64,000 bases of DNA, taken from the NCBI RefSeq assembly GCF_039536205.1, contig NZ_BAAAYL010000001.1, positions 6,510,001 through 6,574,000 on the forward strand, in the 5' to 3' direction. Below the pieces are notes generated by a model. The model had not been told where the DNA came from. It saw only the letters and a program-made list of their open reading frames with translations, and made no database searches. Origin of the DNA: Streptomyces sannanensis. Lineage in GTDB: Bacteria > Actinomycetota > Actinomycetes > Streptomycetales > Streptomycetaceae. Positions 51,694 through 60,947 of the stretch are shown here, piece by piece (within the stretch, counting starts at the first letter, position 1; every line of letters begins with the position of its first letter). The position numbers were made by a program, and so were the translations under genes.

Positions 51694-53368
51694 GGTCCGG
51701 GCCGCCGGAGGCGAGAAGGTGGCCCGGGGTCCCGGTCGGCTCGACCTTGCGTACGAACGCCGATCGCAGCGCATGGTACGGCTCGTCGGGATCGAAGAAA
51801 TTCCGCCGCATCCGGGCGAGTTCCCGTTCTCGATGGGCGACGAGTTGTACGGCCGCCGACGCCGCCTTCTTGTCCGCGATCCGTGATGCCAGTGCGGGCA
51901 GTGCCGCGAGCCGGGCGGCCAGCCGGAGGATCTCACCGGCGAACTCGGACGGCCCGGCCGGTACGACCCTGTCGATCAGCCCCATCCGCTCGGCGGCGGC
52001 GGCGCTCACCGGCAGGGCCCTTTCCAGCAGTCGAGCCGCCTGCCGTGCGCCGACCCGCCGGGGCAGCGAGTACGTCCAGAACTCCGACCCGTACAGCCCC
52101 ATCAGCCGGTAGTGCGGATTGAGCACCACGCCCTCTCTGCACCACACCTCGTCCGCCGCCAGGGCCAGCATCACCCCGCCCGCGGACGCGTTGCCGCCGA
52201 GTGCGGAGACGGTGATCCGGTCGGTGGTGCGGAGCACCGCCTCCACCAGGTCGTCCATGGCGTTGATGTTCGCCCAGGACTCGGCGGCCGGGTCCGCGGC
52301 GGCCTCGATCACGTTCAGATGGATGCCGTTGGAGAAGAAGTCCCGCGTGCCTCCCAGCACCAGGACACCGGTGGGACGTGAGCAGGCGAACCGGTACGCC
52401 GACAACAGGCGCCGGCAATGATCCGTGCTCATCGCACCGCCCGGGAAGGAGAACTGGAGCAGGCCGACCGAGCCCTCCTCCCGGTACCGGACGTCGCTCC
52501 AGGTACGCCGCCCGTCCGGCAGCCGCAGGGGAACCGGCACCTCGGGCACATCGGGGAGGCGGCTCCCGAGCGCCTGCACGGCCGGCAGCTTGAAGGTCGC
52601 GGGGCCGCCCGGTCGACGCCGCGGCCGCAGCTCCGGAATCCACACGGCACCGTCGACCGTGCCGCGGCAGACGGCCCCCGTCCTCGTCGCCACCAGCTCG
52701 CCGGGCAGCCCGCGCAGATCGTCCTCCGGGTGACCGCCGTGCAGGAACCACTCGCCGCCGAGAAGGTCGTCGAGCACGCCCGGCTGCGAATCGGCCGCAC
52801 GCAGCTTGCACAGCACCGTGGAGGTGTCGTCCGCAGCCCAGTCGATCCGCCGCTCCGGCTGCGCCAGATAGGGCCGGCTCCGCCCCGACGACTGCGGACG
52901 CGGGACGAAGGAGCCGGACGCGAAGCGTTCAACGGCCAGCAGTACGGCGGTCAGGGCGGCATCCGACACCTCGCTGCGGTAGACGTCGCTCTTCCCGGCC
53001 GGTGGCAGCACGCACTCCGCGAAGGCCCAGACATCGCCGGCGTCCATCACTCCTGATGCCTGAAGTACCGTCACTCCCCAGCGCTGCTCGCCGTCGGTGA
53101 TGGCCCGGTCGAGCGAGGACGGGCCGCGGTCGCCCACCGGGCCCGGATGCACGATCAGGCAGGTGTGGGCCGACCACACCTCCTCGGGGATCGCCGTCCT
53201 CAGCATCGGCGCGATCACCAGATCCGGCCTGTGGCGGTAGACCGCCTGTCCGAACGAGCCCTCCTCCAGCGCCAGTTCGACCGCCACTCGATGTCCGCGA
53301 TCGCCGAGCTCCGCGTACACCCGCTGAGTGAGACTGTTGAAGGCACTCGAGATCAGCAGGATGCGCAC
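51674..53368 (-). CDS. hypX: HypX/HoxX: aerobic CO-ligand synthesis for [NiFe] hydrogenase
   Basis: 564 residues. N-terminal formyltransferase-like domain (about 1-260; RILLISSAFNSLTQRVYAEL, VHPGPVGDRGPSSLDRAI, the tetrahydrofolate-site HPGP loop) and a C-terminal enoyl-CoA hydratase/crotonase domain (about 285-545; LGGNASAGGVMLALAADEVW). HypX makes CO from N10-formyl-tetrahydrofolate via formyl-CoA, supplying the CO ligand of the active site in air. GTG 53368 has GGAG upstream. Its presence fits an enzyme matured and working aerobically. Opposite strand to the hhy operon. Confidence 0.92.
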   Translation of the reverse strand: MRILLISSAFNSLTQRVYAELGDRGHRVAVELALEEGSFGQAVYRHRPDLVIAPMLRTAIPEEVWSAHTCLIVHPGPVGDRGPSSLDRAITDGEQRWGVTVLQASGVMDAGDVWAFAECVLPPAGKSDVYRSEVSDAALTAVLLAVERFASGSFVPRPQSSGRSRPYLAQPERRIDWAADDTSTVLCKLRAADSQPGVLDDLLGGEWFLHGGHPEDDLRGLPGELVATRTGAVCRGTVDGAVWIPELRPRRRPGGPATFKLPAVQALGSRLPDVPEVPVPLRLPDGRRTWSDVRYREEGSVGLLQFSFPGGAMSTDHCRRLLSAYRFACSRPTGVLVLGGTRDFFSNGIHLNVIEAAADPAAESWANINAMDDLVEAVLRTTDRITVSALGGNASAGGVMLALAADEVWCREGVVLNPHYRLMGLYGSEFWTYSLPRRVGARQAARLLERALPVSAAAAERMGLIDRVVPAGPSEFAGEILRLAARLAALPALASRIADKKAASAAVQLVAHRERELARMRRNFFDPDEPYHALRSAFVRKVEPTGTPGHLLASGGPDLTSSRA

Positions 53369-53506
53369 GGCGACTCCACGGGCTCGGGGTGAACACCAGG
53401 CCTTCACGGCCCCTTGAGCCGAGTAGCCTCCCGCGGCTCCTGGCCGGGCCGGAGCCGCCACGGCGGCCGGGTCACCCGAAAGCAGGTCCCGTGCCGGGCG
53501 AGCCGG

Positions 53507-53974
53507 TCATCGGCGCAGACCACTGCTGCCGTGCGGGGCGTAGAGATCCAGCAGCCGGACACGGGCCGCCTGCAGCCGGTGGGCGAGGATCCGCCCCACC
53601 CACTGCCCGACCGCCGAGCCGAATGCCGGGTCCGCGTCCATCATCATCCGCACCGTCTGTGCTTCGAACTCATAGGCCCGGACCGGTGTCATCGCCTCGG
53701 CCCCCAGCTGCCACAGGTAGGGCGGGAACAGCCAGGACCAGCCGACGAGCTCGCCGAATCCGAGGCTCTCGATCACCGCGGGACGCCGTCCCGGAAGCGG
53801 CATGTCGAGGGTGACGGTGCCTGTACGCACGATCCAGAAGCGGTCGGCGGGTCGGCCTTCCTCGAAGATCCGCGTTCCTTCTTCGAAATTGACCTCGCGG
53901 GCGATCGCCATCAACCGACTGCGGTACTCGGTCGACAGCACGGCCGCCATACGGGTGGGGGAGTGGGTGGTCAT
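53507..53974 (-). CDS. Cyclic-nucleotide-binding (Crp-like) domain protein without HTH
   Basis: 155 residues. A single cNMP beta-barrel: [25 protein letters not shown] in two parts, then [22 protein letters not shown] and a C-helix. There is no DNA-binding helix-turn-helix after residue 130. The usual phosphate-binding Arg position reads SWLFPPY, so nucleotide binding is doubtful; the pocket could bind another ligand or serve as a dimer module. ATG 53974 follows GGAGG. Lies 138 bases upstream of hypX on the same strand, probably co-transcribed. Confidence 0.85.
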   Translation of the reverse strand: MTTHSPTRMAAVLSTEYRSRLMAIAREVNFEEGTRIFEEGRPADRFWIVRTGTVTLDMPLPGRRPAVIESLGFGELVGWSWLFPPYLWQLGAEAMTPVRAYEFEAQTVRMMMDADPAFGSAVGQWVGRILAHRLQAARVRLLDLYAPHGSSGLRR

Positions 53975-54070
53975 CGCTGGGCCTCCGTTTCGAGTGTCCG
54001 CGACTTCCTCACCGCTGTCGATCCGGGCCGCCCGCAACAGCAGGAGCACGGTCCGGACGAGACTGGGGGT

Positions 54071-55957
54071 GTGGACCGGAGCGGCGATTCAGGGACCGGC
54101 CGCGCGAGGAACAGGCGTCGGCTCGAGCTCCCTGGTGTCTTCGACATTCCGCCGACGGCCCGGACCGCGGTGGCGTGGATCCCGCCCCGGGAGCTGTGGC
54201 CGCCGATCCAGGAGATCCGGCGCGAGCACGATCCGCAGATCCGTCGCTGGCCGCCGCATGTCAATGTGCTGTTCGGTTTCGTGCCCGAGTCGGACTTCGA
54301 GCGGGCGGCCCCGCTGCTCGCCGCCGCGGCGGCCTCGACGGCCCCCTTCACCGCCCGGCTGGGCGGGGTGCGCAGTTTCAGGCACCGGAACTACGCGACC
54401 GTGTGGCTCGACCCTGCGGCGGCCGACGAGGCGCCGTGGGCGGGGCTGTATCACACGCTGGAGGAGTGCTTCCCGCGCTGCCGGGGGCGGCATCAGCTCT
54501 TCACCCCGCACCTGTCCCTGGGGCGGACACAGGATCCGCACGGGCTCGCCGCCGAGTGTGCGGCCCGGCTGGGCGGTATGTCGGCGCGGGTCGGGGAGCT
54601 GGTGCTGCTGTCCCGCCGGGGCGAGGAGCCCATGCGGGCGCGGGCGACGGTGGCGCTGGGCACGGGTGAGGTGCGGTGGCTGCCCGAGACGGGCGCGGCA
54701 TCCTGGCCGGCCGCGGGCGACGTGGAGGACGTGGCACAGGACGCGGGGCCGGGGCAGACTGCGCGCGCCTGGGAATCGGACCGCGTGGGCGGGGCTCCCT
54801 GGCCGGCCGCGAGCGCGGTGGAGGGCGTGGCGCGGGAGGCGTGGGCGCGGCAGGTGGCGCAGCGGGTGTCGGAGGCGTTGGGCGACGGGGTGGTGTATGT
54901 CGTCGGGTCGCGGCGGATGGGCTGTGCGCCGGCCGGGGCGGATTTGGACCTGGTGGCCGCGCTGCCGGGGGCGGTGGACATGGTGGAGGTCCGGGCGCGG
55001 GTGGTGGCGGCGGTGCCGGAGGCCGTGGCGGTGCGGGAGGTGGTGGGCGCGCGGGTGCCGGGGTTGCGGCTGCGGGTCGACGGTCTGGACGTCGATGTGG
55101 TCGTGGTCGCCACGGGTGCGATCGCTCCCGCGGAGGCGGTGGCCCGCCGGAGCGAGCTGGGCGGGGCCGCGGCGGTCGCGTTGAGCGCGGTCAGTGACGC
55201 GGACGCGGTGCTCGCGGCGGCCGGCGGGCGTACTGCCGCGTTCGTCCGGCTGGCCCGGGAGGTGAAGGCCTGGGCGAGGGCGCGCGGGCTGGACGCGGCC
55301 CCGTTCGGCGGGCTGCCGGGCCTGGCCTGGTCCGTACTGGCCGCGCGTACGGTGCGTGAAGCGGGCGATGGGCCGGACGACGACCTGCTGCGGCTCTTCT
55401 TCGGCACCTGGGCCGCCTGGGACTGGCGAGAACCGGTCGGCGGGCCGGAAGGGGCCGTGCCGGTGTCGTCGCCGGTGACGGTCATGACCCCGTCGGCGCC
55501 GGTGCGTTCCTGCACCGAACAGGTCGGTCCCGGCGGCCGGGACCTGCTGGTTCAGGAGCTGTACCGGGCCTGGGAGATCGTGGAGGCCGCGGCGGAGAGC
55601 GGTACCGATCCCCGGCCCGAACTGCCGGCGCCCCCGCCGATGCACCGCCGGCACGCGGCCTGGGCCGTGGTGACCGTACGCCCGGACCGGGCCGAGGACT
55701 TCGAGGTCGCCCTGGACCGTTTCCGGGAGCGGCTGCCGGTTCTGCTCGCCGCACTGGAGAACGCCGGGGCGACCGACGCGCACGCCTGGCCCCGCCCGTT
55801 CGGGCCCGGCCCGGACACGGCGCGGTACGCGATCGGCCTCGGCCGGAGCCCACCGGACGCGGACCGACTGGCAGACATCGCCGGCCGGTGGGCCGAGAGC
55901 CTTTCCGGGGTGGATGTCGACTGGGCGGAGGGCGGAGCCGTGCCGACGCTGTACTGA
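54071..55957 (+). CDS. 2H-phosphoesterase / nucleotidyltransferase (poly(A) polymerase-like) fusion
   Basis: About 628 residues. N-terminal 2'-5' RNA ligase-like 2H domain (about 30-200) with HVNVLFGF and HLSLGRT, the two H-x-(S/T/N) catalytic motifs. Then a pol-beta-type nucleotidyltransferase (about 255-460) with [20 protein letters not shown] (GS...DxD) and [10 protein letters not shown], and a PAP-like central helical region ([31 protein letters not shown]). The C-terminal region (about 530-625) looks like a further RRM-like fold. Such fusions suggest RNA end repair or tailing. Start GTG 54071 is tentative: weak ribosome-binding site. Confidence 0.78.
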   Translation: MDRSGDSGTGRARNRRRLELPGVFDIPPTARTAVAWIPPRELWPPIQEIRREHDPQIRRWPPHVNVLFGFVPESDFERAAPLLAAAAASTAPFTARLGGVRSFRHRNYATVWLDPAAADEAPWAGLYHTLEECFPRCRGRHQLFTPHLSLGRTQDPHGLAAECAARLGGMSARVGELVLLSRRGEEPMRARATVALGTGEVRWLPETGAASWPAAGDVEDVAQDAGPGQTARAWESDRVGGAPWPAASAVEGVAREAWARQVAQRVSEALGDGVVYVVGSRRMGCAPAGADLDLVAALPGAVDMVEVRARVVAAVPEAVAVREVVGARVPGLRLRVDGLDVDVVVVATGAIAPAEAVARRSELGGAAAVALSAVSDADAVLAAAGGRTAAFVRLAREVKAWARARGLDAAPFGGLPGLAWSVLAARTVREAGDGPDDDLLRLFFGTWAAWDWREPVGGPEGAVPVSSPVTVMTPSAPVRSCTEQVGPGGRDLLVQELYRAWEIVEAAAESGTDPRPELPAPPPMHRRHAAWAVVTVRPDRAEDFEVALDRFRERLPVLLAALENAGATDAHAWPRPFGPGPDTARYAIGLGRSPPDADRLADIAGRWAESLSGVDVDWAEGGAVPTLY

Positions 55958-56064
55958 CCGGCGCGGGCGTTGAGCTGCGAAAAGCGCGAGATGTTACAGA
56001 ATGGACAGTCGGTGCTGTGCGCCGGACGCGGCGCGCGGCTTCGCGGCAGAGGAGGTGGTCGTCA

Positions 56065-56304
56065 GTGGGTCGGGCCGACGCATATGAACTGGTGTTCACC
56101 GATGCAGTCCAGGAAGCACCGGGGACCGAGGACATCGTGGTGGTGCACCGCACCGACCGCAGCGGACCGGGGGGGCACCCGATTTACGCCGATGACACCG
56201 GCATCGTGCAGGCGGAGATCAGCGACCGCGGCGAAGTGCGGATGATCGCCAGCAGCGGCCACCAGCAGCCCTCCACGGTCGTGCAGGCCCGGCCCTTGGC
56301 GTAG
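56065..56304 (+). CDS. Small protein of DUF6296 type
   Basis: 79 residues from GTG 56065, with GGAGG nine bases upstream. Compact beta-rich sequence: YELVFTDAVQEAPGTEDIVV, VVHRTDRSGPGGHPIYADDT, GIVQAEISDRGEVRMIASSG. Pattern and length fit the streptomycete DUF6296 family (number from memory). No signal or membrane segment. Function unknown; monocistronic between the RNA-processing fusion and polX. Confidence 0.72.
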   Translation: MGRADAYELVFTDAVQEAPGTEDIVVVHRTDRSGPGGHPIYADDTGIVQAEISDRGEVRMIASSGHQQPSTVVQARPLA

Positions 56305-56445
56305 GGGGCCCTGGCCCGTCACCGCGCCAGGTCGTCGTCGAACAGCTCCCCCTCGTACCGGGATCACCGTGGTCGCACGGGACAGCGGATGGGAGCAGGA
56401 TGAAACGAGGGGTGCAACGGACCCGTCGGCCTTACGGGAGAACGA

Positions 56446-58173
56446 ATGGTCCGAGCCAACGAAGAGGTCGAGACGCTGCTTCAGGAGTACGCCGACCTCG
56501 TCGCCATCGCCGGCGGTGACGCCTTCAAGGCGCGCGCCTACGAAAAGGCCGCGCGCGCGATCGGCGGCTACCCCGCCGATGTGTCGAAGCTCGACGCCAA
56601 GGGCCTGCGGGACATCCCCAACGTGGGGAAGTCGATCGCCGACAAGGTCCTCGAGTACCTGCGCTCCGGCCATGTCTCCGCCGTCGAGGAGACCAGGGCG
56701 TCGATCCCGGCCGGGGTCCGAGAGCTGCTGACCATCCCGACCCTCGGCCCCAAGAAGGCCATGGTCCTCCACGAAGAACTGGGCGTCTCCTCCGTCGACC
56801 AGCTGCTCGACGCCATCCATGAGGAGCGGCTGCGCGATCTGAAGGGCTTCGGCGAGAAGACCGAGGAGAACATCCTCCACGGCATCGAGCTCATGCAGAA
56901 GGCCGGTGGCGGCGGCCGCATTCTCATCGGCGCCGCGATGGACGCGGCCGAGCAGATCGTCTCCGAGCTGTCCCGGGTGACCGGGTGCGAGGGCTGCACC
57001 TACGCCGGGTCACTGCGCCGTATGAGGGAGACCATCGGCGACATCGACATCCTGGTGGCCGCGGACAGGTCGGCCCCGTTCATGGAGGCCCTCGTCGGCC
57101 TTCCGTACACGGCCGAGGTCATCGCGCAGGGGGAGAAGAAGACCTCTGTCCGCACCACCAAGGGACTCCAGGTCGATCTGCGTGTCCTCCCGCCCGACTC
57201 CTGGGGAGCCGGTCTCCAGTACTTCACCGGCTCCAAGGCGCACAACATCCGCACCCGCGAGATCGCGGTGCACCACAAGCTGAAGCTGTCCGAGTACGGG
57301 CTCTTCCACGCCGGGAGCGGCAAGAAGATCACCTCGGAGACCGAGGAGGAGATCTACGCCCGGCTCGGCCTGCCCTGGATCCCGCCGCCCCTGCGGGAGG
57401 ACCGCGGGGAGATCGCGGCCGGGCTGCGCGACGAGCTGCCCGAACTGCTGGCCGAGAGCGACATCCGGGGCGACCTGCACACGCACACCGATCTCACCGA
57501 CGGCCTTGCTCCACTCGAGGACATGGTCGCCGCCGCAGCCGCCCGCGGATACTCCTACTACGCGGTCACCGACCACGCACCGAACCTCTCCATGCAGCGC
57601 ATGACCGACGAGAAGATGCTCGCGCAGCGTGAACGCGTGCGAGAACTCGACAGAAAACACCACGGGATGCGGCTGCTGCACGGCACCGAACTCAACATCG
57701 GTCCGGAGGGCGAGGTGGACTGGCCCGACGAGTTCCTCGCCGGTTTCGACATCTGCGTGGCCTCCGTCCACTCTCACTTCAACCAGAGCCGGCAGGCACT
57801 GACCCGCCGTCTGGTGCGTGCCTGTGAGAACCCGCATGTCGCCGTCATCGGCCACCCCACCACCCGGCTGATCGGCAAACGCCCGGGCATCGACGCCGAC
57901 TTCGACGCGGTGTTCGAGGCCTGCGCCAGGACGGGCACCGCCCTGGAGATCAACGCCCATCCGGAGCGGCTCGACCTGTGCGACGAGGAGATCCTGCGTG
58001 CCAAGCGGTACGGAGTGAAGTTCGCGGTGAACTCCGACGCGCACTCCACCACACATCTGCCGTATATGCGCTACGGCGTGGGCACGGCACAGCGCGGATG
58101 GCTGACGAAGGACGACGTCATCAACACCTGGCCATTGACCAGGCTGCGCCGCTTCCTGAGCAGCCGTCCGTGA
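56446..58173 (+). CDS. polX: DNA polymerase/3'-5' exonuclease PolX
   Basis: 575 residues, normal length. N-terminal helix-hairpin-helix 8-kDa domain (LLQEYADLVAIAGGDAFKAR, RDIPNVGKSIADKVLEYL), family X polymerase palm (IGDIDILVAADRSAPFMEA with the two metal Asp; LRVLPPDSWGAGLQYFTGS) and a C-terminal PHP exonuclease (GDLHTHTDLTDG, DHAPNLSMQRM, HSHFNQSRQ, IGHPTTRL, NSDAHS). It fills gaps in base-excision repair. ATG 56446 follows GGGAG. Complete catalytic residues are visible. Confidence 0.95.
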   Translation: MVRANEEVETLLQEYADLVAIAGGDAFKARAYEKAARAIGGYPADVSKLDAKGLRDIPNVGKSIADKVLEYLRSGHVSAVEETRASIPAGVRELLTIPTLGPKKAMVLHEELGVSSVDQLLDAIHEERLRDLKGFGEKTEENILHGIELMQKAGGGGRILIGAAMDAAEQIVSELSRVTGCEGCTYAGSLRRMRETIGDIDILVAADRSAPFMEALVGLPYTAEVIAQGEKKTSVRTTKGLQVDLRVLPPDSWGAGLQYFTGSKAHNIRTREIAVHHKLKLSEYGLFHAGSGKKITSETEEEIYARLGLPWIPPPLREDRGEIAAGLRDELPELLAESDIRGDLHTHTDLTDGLAPLEDMVAAAAARGYSYYAVTDHAPNLSMQRMTDEKMLAQRERVRELDRKHHGMRLLHGTELNIGPEGEVDWPDEFLAGFDICVASVHSHFNQSRQALTRRLVRACENPHVAVIGHPTTRLIGKRPGIDADFDAVFEACARTGTALEINAHPERLDLCDEEILRAKRYGVKFAVNSDAHSTTHLPYMRYGVGTAQRGWLTKDDVINTWPLTRLRRFLSSRP

Positions 58174-58218
58174 GGACGGCTACCGGTGCCCTCCGGTGGC
58201 GGGATGGGTGCATTCCAC

Positions 58219-58256
58219 GTTTCAGTGGGGGGACATATGTCTCGTTTGTCTGAAAC
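58219..58256 (+). promoter_or_regulatory. Nested inverted repeats over a translation start
   Basis: GTTTCAG (58219-58225) pairs with CTGAAAC (58250-58256), enclosing the ribosome-binding G-run and a perfect GACATATGTC palindrome (58232-58241) whose centre contains the ATG of the following gene. Folded in mRNA it could hide the start; in DNA it could be an operator. Confidence 0.5.
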
Positions 58257-59748
58257 AGGGCCCATCATGCACGACGCACAGCTGCTGAACCCACTGGCAG
58301 CCCCCGCCGCCCGGAGCGCGCGCTCCCGGCCGTTCCTCTGGTCGGCACTGGTCGCGGTGGCGTTCGTCACCGCCCAACTGGTGCTGGTCGCTCCGGGGTC
58401 CGGGCTGGGCTGGGACGAGACCGTCTACGTCAGCCAGGTCGGAGGGAACGCCCCGCCCGCGTTCTTCAGCGCCCCGCGGGCACGCGGGATCACCTATCTC
58501 GTCGCGCCGGTGGCCGCCGTGACCGCCTCCACGACCGCCATCCGCGTCCATCTCGCCCTGCTGTCCGGGGGAGCCCTGTTCGGTGTCCTGTGGATCTGGC
58601 GCAGACTGCTGCCCACCCCGGTGCTCGCCTGCGCCGGCGCCCTGTTCTGTGGACTGTGGATCACCCTCTACTACGGCCCGGCGGCGATGCCCAATCTGTG
58701 GTGTGCGTTCGGGGCCCTGGCCGCCGTGGGCTGGTTCCTCCGTGCGGTGACGGCGGCCCGGGACCGCGTCGCGCTTGCCGGAGCGGGGGCGGCTGTCGCC
58801 TTCGTCGCGCTCATGCGGCCCTCCGACGGACTGTGGCTGGCGCTTCCGCTGGCCGCTTCGGCGCTGCTGGTGCCCGCGTGGCGCCGACCGGCCGTGGCCG
58901 CCGTGATCACGGCCGGGCTGCTGGCCGGCGCGGGCCCCTGGGTCTACGAGGCATACGCGCACTACGGCGGCCTGGCTGCCCGGCTGCGCCGGGCCGACGA
59001 GATCCAGGGCGGTCTGGGATGGCACCTGGCCGTGGACGACCACGTCCGCGCGCTCGCCGGACGAACGCTCTGCCGGCCGTGCGACGTGCCCTGGAAGTAC
59101 CCCGTCACCGCCGTCTGGTGGTTCGCACTGCCGGCGCTCGTCATCGGCGGCATCATGGCCGCGATCCGGGTGTGTCGCGGCTCCGTGGCCCTGCTGGCGA
59201 CCGTGACCGCCGCGTTTCTGGCGGGCCAGTACCTCTTCCTGATCGACTACGCCGCGCCCCGCTTTCTGCTGCCCGCCTACGCACTGCTGGCCGTCCCGGT
59301 GGCCGAGTGCGTCGTCCGCCTGTTCACACAGGTACGACCCGCGCTGCGGCCGGTGACCGTCACCGTGCTCACCCTGGCCCTTGCCGGCCACCTCGCCGTC
59401 CAGTACTGGGTGCTCCAGCGCGTCGTGGCGAACAATCACACCATGCGCGAGAGATACACCGCGATCGCGGCCGGGCTGCACCGGCTGGGTGTTCGCCCGC
59501 CCTGCCTGGTCACCGGCTATGACGCCGTACCGATCGCCTATTACGCGGGGTGCTCCTCACGCCAGCCCTCCGGCCATGACGCCTCCATCACCCCCGACGG
59601 CATCGTCGCCGCCGTGCGCCGCATGCCGGTGGCCGTCTTGGTGACCGCCTCCCAGGCGCCGCCCGGATACGCGCGCACCTGGCGGCCGGCGGCGCTGCCG
59701 CAGGTGCGCGGTTACACGGTCTACCTTCCGCCGGGCGCCGGAACGTAA
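58237..59748 (+). CDS. Polytopic membrane protein, glycosyltransferase-39-like
   Basis: About 503 residues with eleven or so membrane helices, the first near residue 25 (FLWSALVAVAFVTAQLVLVA). GLGWDETVYVSQV in the first loop carries the D/E dipeptide typical of GT-C mannosyltransferase-type proteins (PMT/ArnT-like), and RLRRADEIQG... and a soluble C-terminal segment follow. Likely a membrane glycosyltransferase that uses a polyprenyl-phosphate sugar, but the donor and acceptor are unknown. ATG 58237 lies five bases after a G-run; ATG 58267 is alternative. Confidence 0.65.
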   Translation: MSRLSETGPIMHDAQLLNPLAAPAARSARSRPFLWSALVAVAFVTAQLVLVAPGSGLGWDETVYVSQVGGNAPPAFFSAPRARGITYLVAPVAAVTASTTAIRVHLALLSGGALFGVLWIWRRLLPTPVLACAGALFCGLWITLYYGPAAMPNLWCAFGALAAVGWFLRAVTAARDRVALAGAGAAVAFVALMRPSDGLWLALPLAASALLVPAWRRPAVAAVITAGLLAGAGPWVYEAYAHYGGLAARLRRADEIQGGLGWHLAVDDHVRALAGRTLCRPCDVPWKYPVTAVWWFALPALVIGGIMAAIRVCRGSVALLATVTAAFLAGQYLFLIDYAAPRFLLPAYALLAVPVAECVVRLFTQVRPALRPVTVTVLTLALAGHLAVQYWVLQRVVANNHTMRERYTAIAAGLHRLGVRPPCLVTGYDAVPIAYYAGCSSRQPSGHDASITPDGIVAAVRRMPVAVLVTASQAPPGYARTWRPAALPQVRGYTVYLPPGAGT

Positions 59749-60144
59749 TCGGCTTGTGGTGGTTGTGGGCTGTTGCACTGATAGATCACTCTCGCCTACG
59801 ACACGGTCCGGGACCGCTGGTACCTCACCGCCTCCTGGCACTACCAACCCGCACCCGTGCAGTTGGAGAACATCTCCGCCGCCGCCGATGTCCGCACCGG
59901 GCGGCCGCTGGTGGGCGCTCTGGTCCGGTGCTGCACCTCCGACGGCCGTGATGCGCTCGTCCGGCCGGACCCGTGTGGCAGTCGTCCAGGCGGCGGAGGC
60001 CTGGCCCGCCGCAGGCTCCCTCGGTCTGCGGTGCCGGGACGGGCGTTCCGGGTGCCGTTGTCCGTCCTGGGGTGCGCGGTCGCACCGGGTGCCGGATCGG
60101 GGCAGGATGAAGGACAGGGACGAACCGGGACGAAAGGTGTGGGC
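59749..60144. other. Intergenic region with possible transposase scrap
   Basis: 396 bases. Apart from the fragment at 59785-59910, the open frame that continues into the VOC gene has no start signal of its own. The promoter of the VOC gene should lie near 60060-60120; no clear consensus was seen. Confidence 0.4.
59785..59910 (+). pseudogene. Possible remnant of an IS605/TnpB-type transposase
   Basis: The frame reads [20 protein letters not shown] and then about 20 further residues before losing similarity. The [16 protein letters not shown] pattern resembles a strand of TnpB/OrfB transposases just before their catalytic DLN motif, which is not present here. There is no start, no inverted repeat and no downstream transposase domain. 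Only a fragment, and the identification is tentative. Confidence 0.35.
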
Positions 60145-60519
60145 ATGTTCAGGAACACCAAGGCGTTCAGCGGCTTCTCGGTCGACGACCTCGGGAAGGC
60201 CAGGACCTTCTACGGCGACACGCTCGGGCTGGACGTGTCGGAGGAGCTCGGCGTGCTGAAGCTGAGCATCGCCGGTGGCACCAGCATCCTGATCTACCCC
60301 AAGGAGAACCACACCCCCGCGACCTTCACCATCCTCAACTTCCCCGTCGCCGACATCGACAAGGCCGTCGACCAGCTGGCCGGGCGCGGGGTGCACTTCG
60401 AGCGCTACCAGGGCTTCGACCACGACGAGAAGGGCATCGCCCGAGGCCAGGAGGGCCCGGCCATCGCCTGGTTCAAGGACCCGGCCGGCAACATCCTGTC
60501 GGTGCTCGAGGCGATGTGA
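60145..60519 (+). CDS. VOC family (glyoxalase-like) protein
   Basis: 124 residues with the paired beta-alpha-beta-beta-beta units of the vicinal oxygen chelate fold: [22 protein letters not shown] at the start and the second half [23 protein letters not shown]... [13 protein letters not shown]. The metal-ligand Glu near the end (LSVLE) is present. Enzymatic or resistance role not predictable. ATG 60145 preceded by AAAGGTG. Convergent with the SnoaL-like gene 13 bases away. Confidence 0.88.
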   Translation: MFRNTKAFSGFSVDDLGKARTFYGDTLGLDVSEELGVLKLSIAGGTSILIYPKENHTPATFTILNFPVADIDKAVDQLAGRGVHFERYQGFDHDEKGIARGQEGPAIAWFKDPAGNILSVLEAM

Positions 60520-60532
60520 TCCGGTCCGCGGC

Positions 60533-60919
60533 TCACCCCACTGCGTGGTGCCCCGGGGCGGTGTGCCAGTAGTCGCGGGTTTCGACGGCGAGTCCGTCCG
60601 CGCCGAAGCGTACGAAGACACAGCCCGCGAGCGTCGTCGGCGCATCCCCTTCGAAGGCCAGGACCCGGAACTCCGCGACCGCCAGCCCGTCCTGGCCGAT
60701 CACCGGCGGCCCGAAGCGCACATCGGCCACCTTCTCGTCCGCGAACGACCAGCGCAGGTAATCCGCCAGCTCGTCCCGCCCCCGATGCGGCGGACGGAAG
60801 GGCATCGACCGGTGGACACAGTCGTCCGCATAGAGCTCCAGGATGGCGTCGACATCATGACGCGCCCACGCCCTCTCCCAGACCTCGACGAACCTGTGTG
60901 CTGCCTCAGTTGTCTCCAT
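60533..60919 (-). CDS. SnoaL-like / nuclear transport factor 2 family protein
   Basis: 128 residues of the NTF2/SnoaL cone fold: AHRFVEVWERAWARHDVDAILELYADDCVHRSMPF in two stretches, then GRDELADYLRWSFAD and a C-terminal strand VETRDYWHT. Small polar pocket likely; some members are isomerases or cyclases, many are of unknown role. ATG 60919 is the natural N terminus. Separated by 28 bases from the membrane phosphatase upstream on the same strand, possibly co-transcribed. Confidence 0.85.
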   Translation of the reverse strand: METTEAAHRFVEVWERAWARHDVDAILELYADDCVHRSMPFRPPHRGRDELADYLRWSFADEKVADVRFGPPVIGQDGLAVAEFRVLAFEGDAPTTLAGCVFVRFGADGLAVETRDYWHTAPGHHAVG

Positions 60920-60947
60920 GCGGCAGTGAACACGCGGGCATCGGGCG

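Noticed and set aside
60145..60519. Extending the VOC protein upstream to 59857
   Set aside because: The added 96 residues are low-complexity and include the transposase-like scrap; the VOC fold begins right after ATG 60145.
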